Shown: piece by piece, positions 1 through 9,095 of the stretch
Numbering within the stretch: the stretch's first letter is position 1
Layout: every line of letters starts with the position of its first letter
Assembly: GCF_014211915.1 (NCBI RefSeq)
Contig: NZ_CP060041.1
Coordinates: 558,001 to 622,000 of the forward strand
Length of the DNA stretch: 64,000 nucleotides
Reading direction: 5' to 3'
Source of the DNA: Burkholderia cenocepacia
GTDB lineage: Bacteria; Pseudomonadota; Gammaproteobacteria; Burkholderiales; Burkholderiaceae
Notes under the pieces: generated by a model
Databases searched by the model: none
What the model saw: the letters and a program-made list of their open reading frames with translations, nothing else
What the model was told of the DNA's origin: nothing
Made by a program: the position numbers and the translations under genes

Positions 1-185
1 TCGTCCGGACAACACGATGTGCACCCCTGCGGCGCTGTTGGCGTGTGTAGGCCGTCACTACAATCGCTGACATGCTCGATCGGAATCCGGGCGCACCGAA
101 ATGCGCGACCTTCGCGATCGCGCTCGCGAACCGCTCTGCGCCGCGCAGTGCGGACTACCTCACTCAAAGAACAGGATTACTGAAC

Positions 186-1118
186 ATGAACGCACCCATC
201 CGCAACGTCCAGCCGGTCATCGACCGCCTGGGCAACGAAGGTTCAGGCGAGCTCGTTCCGTCCCGCTACGCCGTGCGCATCGGCGATGTCGACGTCGTGC
301 TGATCAGTGACGGCGTACTGCCGCTGCCGACTTCCACCATGTCCACCAATGTGAGCGAAGCGGACCGCAACGCCTGGTTCGACGGCCGTTTCCTGCAACG
401 CGACATGTTCGACTGGGCGCTCAACATCGCGCTCGTGCGCAGCGCCGATCGCCTGATCCTGATCGATTCGGGCGTGGGCGATGGCTTCGAATACTTCACG
501 CGCGCCGGGCGCTCGGTGATGCGCGTGGAATCGGCCGGCATCGACCTGGCCGCGATCACCGATATCGTGATCACGCATATGCACATGGATCACGTCGGCG
601 GGCTGAACGTCGACGGCGTCAAGGCGAAGCTGCGCCCCGACGTACGCATTCACGTATCGGCAGCGGAAGTGGCGTTCTGGAACAATCCGGACTTCAGTAA
701 GACGGTGATGCCGGACACCGTTCCGCCCGCGCTGCGCAAGGCGGCGGCGAGGTTCGTCGAACTGTATGGCGAAAACATCGTGCAATTCGACCGCACCGTG
801 GAAGTCGCCGCGGGCGTGTCGGCGCGCGTGACGGGCGGGCATACGCCGGGGCACTGCGTGGTCGACATCGCATCGAACGGGGAAAAGCTGACGTTCGCGG
901 GCGACGCGATCTTCGAAGTCAACTTCGACCATCCCGACTGGCAAAACGGCTTCGAACACGATCCGGACGCGGCGGTCGACGTGCGTCTCGCGCTGTTCAA
1001 CGAAGCGGCCGACACTGGCGCACTGCTGGCCGCGGCGCATGTCGCGTTCCCGTCCATCGGGCATGTTGCACGGAACGGCGACGGCTTCCGTTTCGTTCCG
1101 GTCGTGTGGGATTACTGA
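186..1118 (+). CDS. MBL-fold metallo-hydrolase
   Basis: A 310-residue metallo-beta-lactamase-fold hydrolase. The dinuclear zinc motif THMHMDH (HxHxDH type) lies near residue 133, followed by the downstream ligands in GGHTPGHC and GDAIFE, so the metal site looks complete. The overall layout resembles the lactonase/methyl-parathion-hydrolase branch of the fold; the substrate cannot be read from the sequence. No signal peptide is visible from the chosen start, which suggests a cytoplasmic enzyme. The frame is open back to an ATG at position 72, but ATG 186 fits better because the 38 extra residues have no family character. The gene stands alone and converges on the ectoine operon. Confidence 0.8.
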   Translation: MNAPIRNVQPVIDRLGNEGSGELVPSRYAVRIGDVDVVLISDGVLPLPTSTMSTNVSEADRNAWFDGRFLQRDMFDWALNIALVRSADRLILIDSGVGDGFEYFTRAGRSVMRVESAGIDLAAITDIVITHMHMDHVGGLNVDGVKAKLRPDVRIHVSAAEVAFWNNPDFSKTVMPDTVPPALRKAAARFVELYGENIVQFDRTVEVAAGVSARVTGGHTPGHCVVDIASNGEKLTFAGDAIFEVNFDHPDWQNGFEHDPDAAVDVRLALFNEAADTGALLAAAHVAFPSIGHVARNGDGFRFVPVVWDY

Positions 1119-1184
1119 ATGACGATCGGTAGCCGGCGCGCACCGTACACCACGCATTGACGTTTTCCCGCACCGTACCGGCAA

Positions 1185-1218
1185 GAAAAAACGCCGCCGC
1201 ACTTGCATGCGGCGGCGT
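1185..1218 (-). terminator. Rho-independent terminator of the ectoine operon
   Basis: An 11-bp perfect stem, ACGCCGCCGCA paired with TGCGGCGGCGT around a 6-nt loop. Read on the minus strand it is followed by six T residues, the classic intrinsic terminator. It lies about 40 bp past the stop of the last gene of the catabolic operon. Confidence 0.88.
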
Positions 1219-1258
1219 CATCTCGCGCGTCGAAACGCGCATCAGGACCACTTGAATA

Positions 1259-2653
1259 TCACGCGACAGCCGAAATATTCCGCTCGGCGACCTCGTCCAC
1301 CGCCTTCTTCACGATCCCGACGATCTCGTCGGCTTCCTCGCGCGTCATCACGAGCGGCGGTGCAAAGCCGAGAATGTCGCCGTGCGGCATCGCCCGCGCG
1401 ATCACGCCGCGCTGCAGCGCGGCAGCCGACACCTGCGCACCGATCTTCAGCGCGGGATCGAACGGCGTGCGCGCGTCCTTGTCGGCCATGAATTCGAGCG
1501 CGGCCAGCATCCCGACGCTGCGCACCTCGCCGACGAGCGGATGCGTGCCGAACGCGTCGCGCAGCTTCGCGCCGAAATACTTGCCCACTTCCGCCGCGTT
1601 GCCGACCAGGTTCTCGCGCTCCAGAATCGCGAGGTTCGCGAGCGCGGCGGCCGCGCACACCGGATGGCCCGAATACGTCCAGCCGTGCCCCATCGGCCCG
1701 TGTTCCTGCGAGCCGCGCGCGATCACGTCCCACACCTTCTCGCCGACGATCACGCCCGACAGCGGCGCATACGCACTCGTCAACCCTTTCGCGACGGTAA
1801 TCAGGTCGGGCTCGATCCCGAAGTGCTGCGCACCCATCTTCGAACCGAGCCGCCCGAACCCGCACACGACTTCATCGGAGATCAGCAGGATGTCGTGCTT
1901 GCGCAGCACGGCCTGGATCGCGGGCCAGTAGCCGGCCGGCGGCTCGATGATCCCGCCGGTGCCCATCACCGGCTCCGCGATGAACGCGGCGACCGTGTCG
2001 GCGCCCTCGCGCGCGATCAGCTTCTCGAGTTCGTCGACGCAGTACGCGACGAACTGCGCCTCGCTCATGCCCGCAGGCGCCTTGCGATACCAGTGCGGAC
2101 ACACCGTATGCTTCACGCGGTCGATCGGCAGGTCGAAATGCTGGTGGAAGCTCGGTAGGCCCGTGAGGCTGCCCGTCACGATGCCCGAGCCGTGATAGCC
2201 GCGTTCGCGCGAAATGATCTTCTTCTTGTTCGGGCGGCCGAGCACGTTGTTGTAGTACCAGACGATCTTGACCTGTGTCTCGTTCGCGTCGGAACCCGAC
2301 ATCCCGTAATAGACCTTCTTCATCCCCGCCGGCGACCAGTCGATGATGCACGACGACAGCTCGATGATCGCGTCCGACGAATGGCCGACATACGTGTGGT
2401 AGTACGCGAGCTGCTTCGCCTGCTCGTACATCGCGTCGGCCACTTCGGTGCGGCCGTAGCCGATGTTCACGCAATAGAGCCCGGCAAACGCGTCGATATA
2501 ACGCTTGCCCTGGTGATCCTCGATGCGGATGCCTTCGCCGCCGCGCACGATCTTGCCCGGCAGCGCGCCGGTCTCGTGGTCGTACGCGTGCGTCGAGGGG
2601 TGCATGAAGTGGGCGCGGTCCTCGCGCAGCAGTGCGTCGATCGATTGTTGCAT
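1259..2653 (-). CDS. doeD: Class III aminotransferase, probable diaminobutyrate aminotransferase DoeD
   Basis: A 464-residue PLP-dependent class III (omega) aminotransferase. Seen in the sequence: the DEVVCGFGR motif holding the PLP-pyridine aspartate, and TVAKGLTS with the Schiff-base lysine. The length is normal. The start ATG is at 2653, and the frame stays open far upstream only as a shadow of the neighbouring dehydrogenase. It is the last gene of the operon, 20 bp after the aldehyde dehydrogenase. By context it should transaminate L-2,4-diaminobutyrate to aspartate semialdehyde in ectoine breakdown. On sequence alone a putrescine or beta-alanine aminotransferase would be equally possible. 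Confidence 0.85.
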   Translation of the reverse strand: MQQSIDALLREDRAHFMHPSTHAYDHETGALPGKIVRGGEGIRIEDHQGKRYIDAFAGLYCVNIGYGRTEVADAMYEQAKQLAYYHTYVGHSSDAIIELSSCIIDWSPAGMKKVYYGMSGSDANETQVKIVWYYNNVLGRPNKKKIISRERGYHGSGIVTGSLTGLPSFHQHFDLPIDRVKHTVCPHWYRKAPAGMSEAQFVAYCVDELEKLIAREGADTVAAFIAEPVMGTGGIIEPPAGYWPAIQAVLRKHDILLISDEVVCGFGRLGSKMGAQHFGIEPDLITVAKGLTSAYAPLSGVIVGEKVWDVIARGSQEHGPMGHGWTYSGHPVCAAAALANLAILERENLVGNAAEVGKYFGAKLRDAFGTHPLVGEVRSVGMLAALEFMADKDARTPFDPALKIGAQVSAAALQRGVIARAMPHGDILGFAPPLVMTREEADEIVGIVKKAVDEVAERNISAVA

Positions 2654-2673
2654 GGTGTGCTCCTTTGAATGGG

Positions 2674-4152
2674 TCAGGCCGTCGCCGCGACAGGCAGGCC
2701 GAGATTGCCGAGGCAGAAGTACTTGGTTTCGGTGAACGGCTCGAAGCCTTCGGCGCCGCCTTCGCGCCCGAGGCCCGACGCCTTCATTCCGCCGAACGGG
2801 ATCGGCGCACCGGTGAATTTCACGCCGTTGACCGACACCATCGCGAAATCGAGCCGCCGCACCAGTTGGAAGATCGTGTCGATGCGCGTGGCGCACACGT
2901 AGGCGGCGAGGCCGTACTCGGTGTCGTTGGCCGTTTCGACCGCTTCGTCGAGCGTGTCGAACGCACTGACGGCCGAGATCGGCGCGAAGTTTTCCTCGTC
3001 GACCACGCGCATGCCGGGCGCGGCATCCGCGATCACGGTCGGTTCGTAGAACCAGCCGCCGAGCGCATGCGGCCGGCCGCCCGCGACGATGCGCGCGCCG
3101 CGTGCCCGCGCGTCCTCGACGCGCGCCACGGTCGCGTCGAACGCGGCCTGATGCATCAGCGGCCCGACGTCCACGCCCTGCTCGAACGCCGGCCCCGTCT
3201 TCAGCGCGCGCACCGCGTGCGCATACCGTTCGACGAACGCGTCGTACAGCGGGCGCGCGACGAGTATCCGGTTGGCCGCGCAGCAGTCCTGGCCGGAGGT
3301 CTGGAACTTCGCGCCGACGGCGATCCGCACGGCCTGATCGAGATCCGCATCCTCGGTCACGATGAACGGCGCATTGCCGCCCAGTTCGAGCGCGACCTTG
3401 CGGATGCCCGCCTTCGCGGCGGTTTCGGTCACGAGCCGCCCGACGCGCGTCGAGCCGGTGAAGCTCACCGCACGCACGCGCGCATCGCCGACCAGCGTTT
3501 CCATCGCCATCTGCGGCTCGCCGAGCACCACGTTGAACACGCCGGCCGGGAAGCCGGCCTCGTCGGCGAGCTGCGCGAGCGCGAGCGCGGAGAACGGTGT
3601 TTCGTGCGCGGGCTTCACGACCACCGCGCAACCGACCGCGATCGCGGCCGCCGCCTTGCGCGTGATCATCGCGGCCGGGAAATTCCACGGCGTGATCAGC
3701 GCCGCGACGCCGACCGGCTCCATCACGGTGCCGAGATGCGCGCCGTCGATGTGGGTCGGGATCGTGCGCCCGGCGACGCGTTTCGCCTCGTTCGCGAACC
3801 ATTCGACGAAGCTCGCCGCATAGCGGATCTCGCCGCGCGCTTCGGCCAGCGGCTTGCCCTGTTCGAGCGACAGCAGCGCGGCCAGATCGTCGACGTGACG
3901 CAGGATCAGCGCATGCCAGCGCAGCAATGCGGCGCTGCGCACGGCTTGCGGCGTCCAGCGCCAGGTGTCGTACGCGCGCTGCGCGGCGTCGATGGCCGCG
4001 ACGATCTGCGCGCGTTCGAGCATCGGCACGTGGCCGATCACGGCCTGGTCGGCGGGGTTCACGACGGCGAGCGTCGCGGCACTGTCGCTGTGGATCCAGC
4101 GACCGTCGACGTAGCAGGTCGACTTGAACAGAACGGGGTGTCCGGGCAGCAT
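2674..4152 (-). CDS. doeC: NAD(P)-dependent semialdehyde dehydrogenase, DoeC-type (GabD family)
   Basis: A 492-residue aldehyde dehydrogenase of the succinate-semialdehyde dehydrogenase branch. Visible motifs are the cofactor-side FTGSTRVGR, the general-base glutamate in LELGGNAPF and the catalytic cysteine in SGQDCCAANR. It is full length, with ATG at 4152. It follows the AsnC-type regulator after a 122-bp gap, which is large enough for an internal promoter, and is followed at once by the aminotransferase. In ectoine catabolism this position belongs to the enzyme oxidising aspartate semialdehyde to aspartate. A plain GABA-shunt role cannot be excluded. Confidence 0.86.
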   Translation of the reverse strand: MLPGHPVLFKSTCYVDGRWIHSDSAATLAVVNPADQAVIGHVPMLERAQIVAAIDAAQRAYDTWRWTPQAVRSAALLRWHALILRHVDDLAALLSLEQGKPLAEARGEIRYAASFVEWFANEAKRVAGRTIPTHIDGAHLGTVMEPVGVAALITPWNFPAAMITRKAAAAIAVGCAVVVKPAHETPFSALALAQLADEAGFPAGVFNVVLGEPQMAMETLVGDARVRAVSFTGSTRVGRLVTETAAKAGIRKVALELGGNAPFIVTEDADLDQAVRIAVGAKFQTSGQDCCAANRILVARPLYDAFVERYAHAVRALKTGPAFEQGVDVGPLMHQAAFDATVARVEDARARGARIVAGGRPHALGGWFYEPTVIADAAPGMRVVDEENFAPISAVSAFDTLDEAVETANDTEYGLAAYVCATRIDTIFQLVRRLDFAMVSVNGVKFTGAPIPFGGMKASGLGREGGAEGFEPFTETKYFCLGNLGLPVAATA

Positions 4153-4274
4153 GCTGCGTCTCCTCGTTGGTGGGCACGGACTTCATTGTGTCGCGCCGGC
4201 GCATGCGGAAATTTCGGTTTGCACGGCTCGAAATGCCGGTTTTTTTCCGTATTGCCGCGCGCCGGCGCGAACTT

Positions 4275-4745
4275 TCACAGCCAGTCCGGCGCGCCGCCGG
4301 ATGCGCACTTCACGACCTTCGTCACGATGTACGTGAAGTAGCGCTCGATGCCGAGGTCTTCCATCAGCAACGCATCGATGAAGCGCTGGTAATGGTCGAT
4401 GTCGCGCGCGACCACGTGCAGCACGTAATCGACGCCGCCGCCCGTCGCATAGCATTGCGCGACCTCGGGCGCCGCGGCCACGCGATCCTCGAAACGCCGC
4501 ATGTCGGGCGCGGTGTGCCGCGACAGCGTCACCTCGACGACGATGCGGCTGCCGGAAAACGTGCCGATCCAGTCGACGTCCGCGCGATAGCCGCGGATCA
4601 CGCCGCTTTCCTCGAGCTTGCGCACGCGCTCCCATGCCGGCGAAATCGACAGGTTCACGGCTTCCGCGAGCTTCGACTTCGTGATGCGCCCGTCGCGCTC
4701 GAGCAGGCGCAGGATCGCGAGGTCGTATCGGTCGAGCTTGATCAC
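4275..4745 (-). CDS. doeX: Lrp/AsnC-family regulator of the ectoine operon (AsnR/DoeX-like)
   Basis: A 156-residue feast/famine regulator with an N-terminal winged helix-turn-helix (IKLDRYDLAILRLLERDGR, about residues 2-60) and a C-terminal RAM ligand-binding domain containing the GGVDYVLHVVARD stretch. I chose GTG 4745, because the protein then has the usual family start and length and clears the stop of doeB by 13 bp; a GAGG sequence lies upstream. An AsnC-type gene between eutE/doeB and the dehydrogenase is the standard order in ectoine clusters (asnR/doeX), where it acts as second regulator beside EnuR. Confidence 0.85.
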   Translation of the reverse strand: MIKLDRYDLAILRLLERDGRITKSKLAEAVNLSISPAWERVRKLEESGVIRGYRADVDWIGTFSGSRIVVEVTLSRHTAPDMRRFEDRVAAAPEVAQCYATGGGVDYVLHVVARDIDHYQRFIDALLMEDLGIERYFTYIVTKVVKCASGGAPDWL

Positions 4746-4758
4746 GTCGTGCGCGTCC

Positions 4759-5787
4759 TCATACGGCCACCGGAATGTTGCGCTCGACGATGTCGGCGAC
4801 CACCGCGATCGTGTCGCCCGGCTGCACGATGCCCGGGAAGTGCCTGGCCGCGAGCAGCCCGCGCCGCCGCGCGACGTATTCGATCGGCGTGACGCCCGTG
4901 CGATCGATGTCGTGCACGCGCGCGAGCACGTCGCCGGCCTCCACCTCGCTGCCGAGATCGCGGCACATTTCGAGCAGCCCGCGATGCTCGCTGGTCGTGA
5001 AGCACGAGCCGTCCGGCATGTCGAGCAGCGTCGTCGTGCTGCGAGGGGCATTGCCGTCGATGACGTCCTTCGCGATCACGCCCGCATGCGCGAGAAATCC
5101 GTACACGCCGCGCTCGGCGATCGCGACGCTCGCCGCCGTCGACGTGCCGCCACCGCCCAGTTCGGTCGACACGAACACCTTGCCGGCTTCCTCCGCCGCG
5201 CTGTCGTAGAGGCCGACGCTGTCGAGTTCCAGCATGCGCATCGAATACGGCGCGCCGAACGCGCGCATCGCACGCTCGCAGCGTGCTTCCTGATCGCGGT
5301 TCTCCAGCACGTGAATCGCCGCGAACGGCACGAAGTCGAGCGTGCGGCCGCCCGCGTGAATGTCGAGCACGTGCGTCGCGAGCGGCAGCAAATGGCGCTG
5401 GAAGTAGTCGGCGATCTTCTCGGTCACGGTGCCGTCCGGGCGGCCCGGGAAGCTGCGGTTCAGGTTCCCGGCATCGATCGGCGACGTGCGGCAACCGGCG
5501 CGGAACGCCGGGTAGTTCATGAACGGCACGACGATCACGCGGCCGGTCACGTCGGCCGCCTTCAGCGAACCGGCGAGCTTCGACAGCGCGACCGGTCCTT
5601 CGTATTCGTCGCCGTGATTGCCGCCGGTCAGCAACACCGTCGGCCCGTCGCCGCGCTTCACGACGGTCACCGGAATCATGATCGCGCCCCACGCGGAATC
5701 GTCGCGCGAGTAAGGCAGCTTCAGGAAGCCGTGCTGTTCGCCGTCCGCGTCGAAATCGACGGTCGGCGTAATCGGGGAAGCACGCAT
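4759..5787 (-). CDS. doeB: N-acetyl-diaminobutyrate deacetylase DoeB (EutE), M14-like
   Basis: A 342-residue zinc carboxypeptidase/aspartoacylase-type deacylase. GGNHGDEYEGP carries the His and Glu zinc ligands, and LDIHAGG supplies the later His. The family also includes succinylglutamate desuccinylase. Context decides the role: it begins 4 bp after the end of the M24 gene doeA, and DoeA and DoeB together open the ectoine ring and remove the acetyl group to give L-2,4-diaminobutyrate. The protein is cytoplasmic, with no signal peptide. Confidence 0.9.
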   Translation of the reverse strand: MRASPITPTVDFDADGEQHGFLKLPYSRDDSAWGAIMIPVTVVKRGDGPTVLLTGGNHGDEYEGPVALSKLAGSLKAADVTGRVIVVPFMNYPAFRAGCRTSPIDAGNLNRSFPGRPDGTVTEKIADYFQRHLLPLATHVLDIHAGGRTLDFVPFAAIHVLENRDQEARCERAMRAFGAPYSMRMLELDSVGLYDSAAEEAGKVFVSTELGGGGTSTAASVAIAERGVYGFLAHAGVIAKDVIDGNAPRSTTTLLDMPDGSCFTTSEHRGLLEMCRDLGSEVEAGDVLARVHDIDRTGVTPIEYVARRRGLLAARHFPGIVQPGDTIAVVADIVERNIPVAV

Positions 5788-5791
5788 CGCC

Positions 5792-7000
5792 CTACTCCTT
5801 CACGAACAGCTTGCGCGGCACGTTGCAGAACGTCTCGGCGCCGGTCTCGGTGATCAGGATGCTCTCCGTGATCTCCAGCCCCCAGTCGTCGAGCCACAGC
5901 CCCGGCATGAAATGGAACGTCATGCCGGGTTCGAGCACCGTCCGGTCGCCCGGACGCAGGCTCATCGTGCGCTCGCCCCAGTCGGGCGGATAGCTCGCGC
6001 CGATCGGATAGCCGCAGCGGCTGTCCTTGTCGATACCGGCGCGGCGCAGCACCGCGAAGAATGCGTTCGCGATGTCCTCGCATACGTTGCCGGGTTTCGC
6101 GGCCGCGAGCCCGGCCTCGATCCCTTCGACCACCGCGCGCTCGCCTTCGATGAAGTGCGCGGGCGGCTTGCCGAGATAGACGGTGCGCGACAGCGGGCAG
6201 TGATAGCGGCGGTAGCAGCCGGCGATTTCGAAGAACGTGCCGGCGCCGCGCGCGAACGTCGAGTCGTCCCACGTCAGGTGCGGCGCGGCCGCGTCGGCGC
6301 CGGTCGGCAGCAGCGGCACGATCGCCGGGTAGTCGCCGCCGAAGCCGTCGGCGCCGCCGATGCCGGTCGCGTAAATCTGCGCGACCAGGTCGCTCTTCTT
6401 CATGCCCGGCTCGATCGTCTCGACGATGTGCGCATGCATCCGCTCGACGATGCGCGCGGCCACGCGCATGTATTCGATCTCGCGCGGCGACTTCACCGCG
6501 CGCTGCCAGTTGACGAGCGCGGTCGCGTCGACCCAGCGCGCGCCCGGCAGATGCTTCTGCAACGACGCGTACGCCGCCGCGCTGAAGTAGTAGTTGTCGA
6601 GCTCGACGCCGATGCGCAACGTGTTCCAGCCGCGCGCCGCGATCACCTCGGTCGACAGGTAATCCATCGGATGGCGTGCGCTCGACTGCACGTAATGGTC
6701 GGGATAGCCGACGATGTTCTCGTGCGCCATGAACGCGGTGCGCTTCGCGCCGTTCGCGTCCTGGTTGCGGCCGAACCACACGGGTTCGCCGTCCAGCGCG
6801 AGCAGCACGCACTGGTGCACGTAGAACGACCAGCCGTCATAGCCGGTCAGCCAGCCCATGTTGGTCGGGTCGGTGACGATCAGCAGGTCGATGCCGGCCC
6901 GCTCCATCGCCGCGCGCGTCTTCGCGATCCGCGCGGCATATTCGCTGCGCGCGAACGCGAGACGCGGCGCGGCTGTCTGGGTTTCGATGACTGCGGACAT
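5792..7000 (-). CDS. doeA: Ectoine hydrolase DoeA (EutD), peptidase M24 family
   Basis: A 402-residue pita-bread-fold protein with an N-terminal creatinase/prolidase domain (about residues 20-160, including TDPTNMGWLTGYDGWSFY) and a C-terminal M24 domain ending in a TVLEPGMTFHFMPGL segment. The sequence belongs to the ectoine-hydrolase branch rather than Xaa-Pro dipeptidase, judged from its perfect genomic fit with doeB, eutB and eutC. It opens the ectoine ring to N-acetyl-diaminobutyrate. It lies 10 bp downstream of eutC and 4 bp upstream of doeB. Confidence 0.9.
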   Translation of the reverse strand: MSAVIETQTAAPRLAFARSEYAARIAKTRAAMERAGIDLLIVTDPTNMGWLTGYDGWSFYVHQCVLLALDGEPVWFGRNQDANGAKRTAFMAHENIVGYPDHYVQSSARHPMDYLSTEVIAARGWNTLRIGVELDNYYFSAAAYASLQKHLPGARWVDATALVNWQRAVKSPREIEYMRVAARIVERMHAHIVETIEPGMKKSDLVAQIYATGIGGADGFGGDYPAIVPLLPTGADAAAPHLTWDDSTFARGAGTFFEIAGCYRRYHCPLSRTVYLGKPPAHFIEGERAVVEGIEAGLAAAKPGNVCEDIANAFFAVLRRAGIDKDSRCGYPIGASYPPDWGERTMSLRPGDRTVLEPGMTFHFMPGLWLDDWGLEITESILITETGAETFCNVPRKLFVKE

Positions 7001-7010
7001 CTGTCTCCTC

Positions 7011-8015
7011 TCAAGTCGTGAGGTCGTTGTGAAAGATCGTGCCTGCTTGCGCCGCCCGCGCGCGTTGCAGCGCGAGCACGGCGATTGCGGTGTCCTGCGC
7101 GCCGGTGCCGGTCAGGTCGCAGATCGTGATGTCGTCGCGATGCGTGCGGCCGTCGCGGCGGCCGGCGATCACTTCGCCGAGTTCGGGAAACACGGCGTCG
7201 GCTGCAACGGCCCCGGCCGCGATCGCGTGCGCGAGTTCGCCGGCCACGCGGGTCTGCTGCAGCCGGTCGCAGAAATAGCGTGCGGCGCCGAACACCGACG
7301 GTGCGAGTTCGGTCTTGTAATCGGCGTCCGAGCCCATCGCCGTCACGTGCAGCCCCGGGTGCAGGTCTTCCGCGCGCACGAGCGGCGCTCGGCTCGGCGT
7401 GGTCGTCACCGCGATGTCCGCGTCGGCCAGCGCCGCATGCACCGAGCGCGCGACGATCGCGTCGATTCCATGCGCGGCATGCACGTCGGCCGCGAAGCGC
7501 GCGGCACGTTCGGCGTCGCGCGCCCACACCGTCACGTGCGTGATGTCGCGCACCAGCATCAGCGCGGCCAGTTGCAGCCGTGCCTGCTCGCCCGCGCCGA
7601 CGATCGCCGCGCGGCGCGCATCGGCGCGCGCGAGCCGGCGCGCGGCCACGGCGCCGGCCGCCGCGGTGCGCACGGCCGTCAGGTAGCCGTTGTCGAGCAG
7701 GACGGCCTCGGTCAGGCCGGTGCGCGCGGACAGCACGAGCATCAGCCCGTTCAGGCTCGGCAACCCGAGCGACGGGTTGTCGAAGAAGCCGGGGCTGACC
7801 TTGATGGCGAAGCTGTCGAAGCGCGGCAGGTATGCGGTCTTCACGTCGACTTCGGCGTGGCGCGCCGGCAGCGCGAGATTCAGGATCGGCGGCATCACGA
7901 CCGCGTCGGTCGCGAGCGACGCGAACGCGGCCTCGACCTGGTCGATCGCGGCGAGATCGAGCGGCACCAGCGCACGCAATTGCGCCTGGCCGAGCAACGT
8001 GACGGGATGGGCCAT
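7011..8015 (-). CDS. eutC: EutC, ornithine cyclodeaminase/mu-crystallin family
   Basis: A 334-residue protein of the ornithine cyclodeaminase/alanine dehydrogenase-like family. The Rossmann nucleotide-binding motif AAIVGAGEQARLQ lies near residue 135, and the N-terminal substrate-binding half contains the conserved VKTAYLP and IKVSPGF segments. Its ATG is one base past the eutB stop, so translation is probably coupled. In ectoine clusters EutABC are thought to convert hydroxyectoine to ectoine. EutA, an Asp/Glu racemase-like protein, has no counterpart here. Confidence 0.88.
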   Translation of the reverse strand: MAHPVTLLGQAQLRALVPLDLAAIDQVEAAFASLATDAVVMPPILNLALPARHAEVDVKTAYLPRFDSFAIKVSPGFFDNPSLGLPSLNGLMLVLSARTGLTEAVLLDNGYLTAVRTAAAGAVAARRLARADARRAAIVGAGEQARLQLAALMLVRDITHVTVWARDAERAARFAADVHAAHGIDAIVARSVHAALADADIAVTTTPSRAPLVRAEDLHPGLHVTAMGSDADYKTELAPSVFGAARYFCDRLQQTRVAGELAHAIAAGAVAADAVFPELGEVIAGRRDGRTHRDDITICDLTGTGAQDTAIAVLALQRARAAQAGTIFHNDLTT

Positions 8016-8016
8016 G

Positions 8017-8988
8017 TCAGTTCTCCGAAACGAGCCGGCGATGCGCGGCCATGTCGATGTTCGCGCCGCTCACGACGACCACGATCGGGCCGCCGCGGTC
8101 GCGACGCACGATCCGCTCGTCCAGCAACGCGGCGAGGCCGACCGCGCCGGCGCCTTCGACGACGAGCCGCTCTTCGCGATACGCATGCGCGATGCCGCGC
8201 GCGATCGACGGCTCGTCGAGCAGCACGACGTCGTCGGCCAGCGCGCGCGTCATGTCGAACGTGTAGCGGTTGTCGAGGCCGATGCCGCCGCCAAGCGAAT
8301 CGGCCAGCGTCGGCTGCTCGGCGACGTCGACCGGGCGACCGGCCGCGAGGCTCGCATGCATCGCGGCGCCGCGCGCCATCGATACGCCGATCATCTCGAT
8401 CGGCGGCCGAATCGCCTTCGCGGCAAACGCGACGCCGCTGAACAGGCCGCCGCCCGACAGCGGTACGACGAGCGTCGCCGTATCGGGCAGCGCTTCGAGG
8501 ATCTCGACGCCGATCGTCGCCTGGCCCGCGATGATGCGCGGATCGTCGAACGGCGGTACGTACGCATAGCCTTCGTCGCGCACCAGGCGCCGTGCTTCGG
8601 CCTGCGCGTCGTCCTGGCTCTCGCCGACGATCACCACGCGCGCGCCGAGCGCCGCGACCGCCTCGACCTTGTTGGCCGGCACCAGCGACGACATGCAGAC
8701 GGCCGCGTCGATGCCGAGCGCGCGTGCCGCATGCGCGACAGCGCGGCCGTGGTTGCCGGTCGACGCGGTGACCACGCGCGTCACGCGTTGCGCGGCGAGT
8801 TCCGCGAGTGCATTGGTCGCGCCGCGCAGCTTGAAGCTGCCGGTCGGCTGCAGCGTTTCGAGCTTCAGGTAGACGGGGGCGCCCGCGCGCGCGGACAGCG
8901 CGGCGGACGCGACGAGCGGCGTACCGTCGGCGCGCCCGGCGAGGCGACGGCGCGCGCGGTAAACGTCGGACAGCGACAGGAAAGACAT
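8017..8988 (-). CDS. eutB: EutB, threonine dehydratase-like PLP enzyme
   Basis: A 323-residue fold-type II PLP enzyme. The PLP lysine lies in QPTGSFKLRGATNA (near residue 55) and the phosphate-binding glycine loop is VPLSGGGLFSG. It is shorter than biosynthetic threonine deaminase and lacks the C-terminal ACT regulatory domain. ATG 8988 was chosen; the frame extends upstream but without family similarity. It is the first structural gene after enuR, with 107 bp between them, and is taken as part of the hydroxyectoine-to-ectoine conversion. Confidence 0.88.
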   Translation of the reverse strand: MSFLSLSDVYRARRRLAGRADGTPLVASAALSARAGAPVYLKLETLQPTGSFKLRGATNALAELAAQRVTRVVTASTGNHGRAVAHAARALGIDAAVCMSSLVPANKVEAVAALGARVVIVGESQDDAQAEARRLVRDEGYAYVPPFDDPRIIAGQATIGVEILEALPDTATLVVPLSGGGLFSGVAFAAKAIRPPIEMIGVSMARGAAMHASLAAGRPVDVAEQPTLADSLGGGIGLDNRYTFDMTRALADDVVLLDEPSIARGIAHAYREERLVVEGAGAVGLAALLDERIVRRDRGGPIVVVVSGANIDMAAHRRLVSEN

Positions 8989-9095
8989 GGAACGCGCGCC
9001 TCGCGACGAATGTGATGCGATCCAGTCTAATGTTCCAAATCGCGCTTTCGAATGTCCTGATACATTGCGCGCGACATCGCGGCAGCGCCGCCGGT

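Noticed and set aside
1259..4204. A single long minus-strand frame covering the aminotransferase and the region of the dehydrogenase
   Set aside because: Only the part after the ATG at 2653 is a real protein; the rest is the dehydrogenase gene read in the wrong frame. It is not a fusion.
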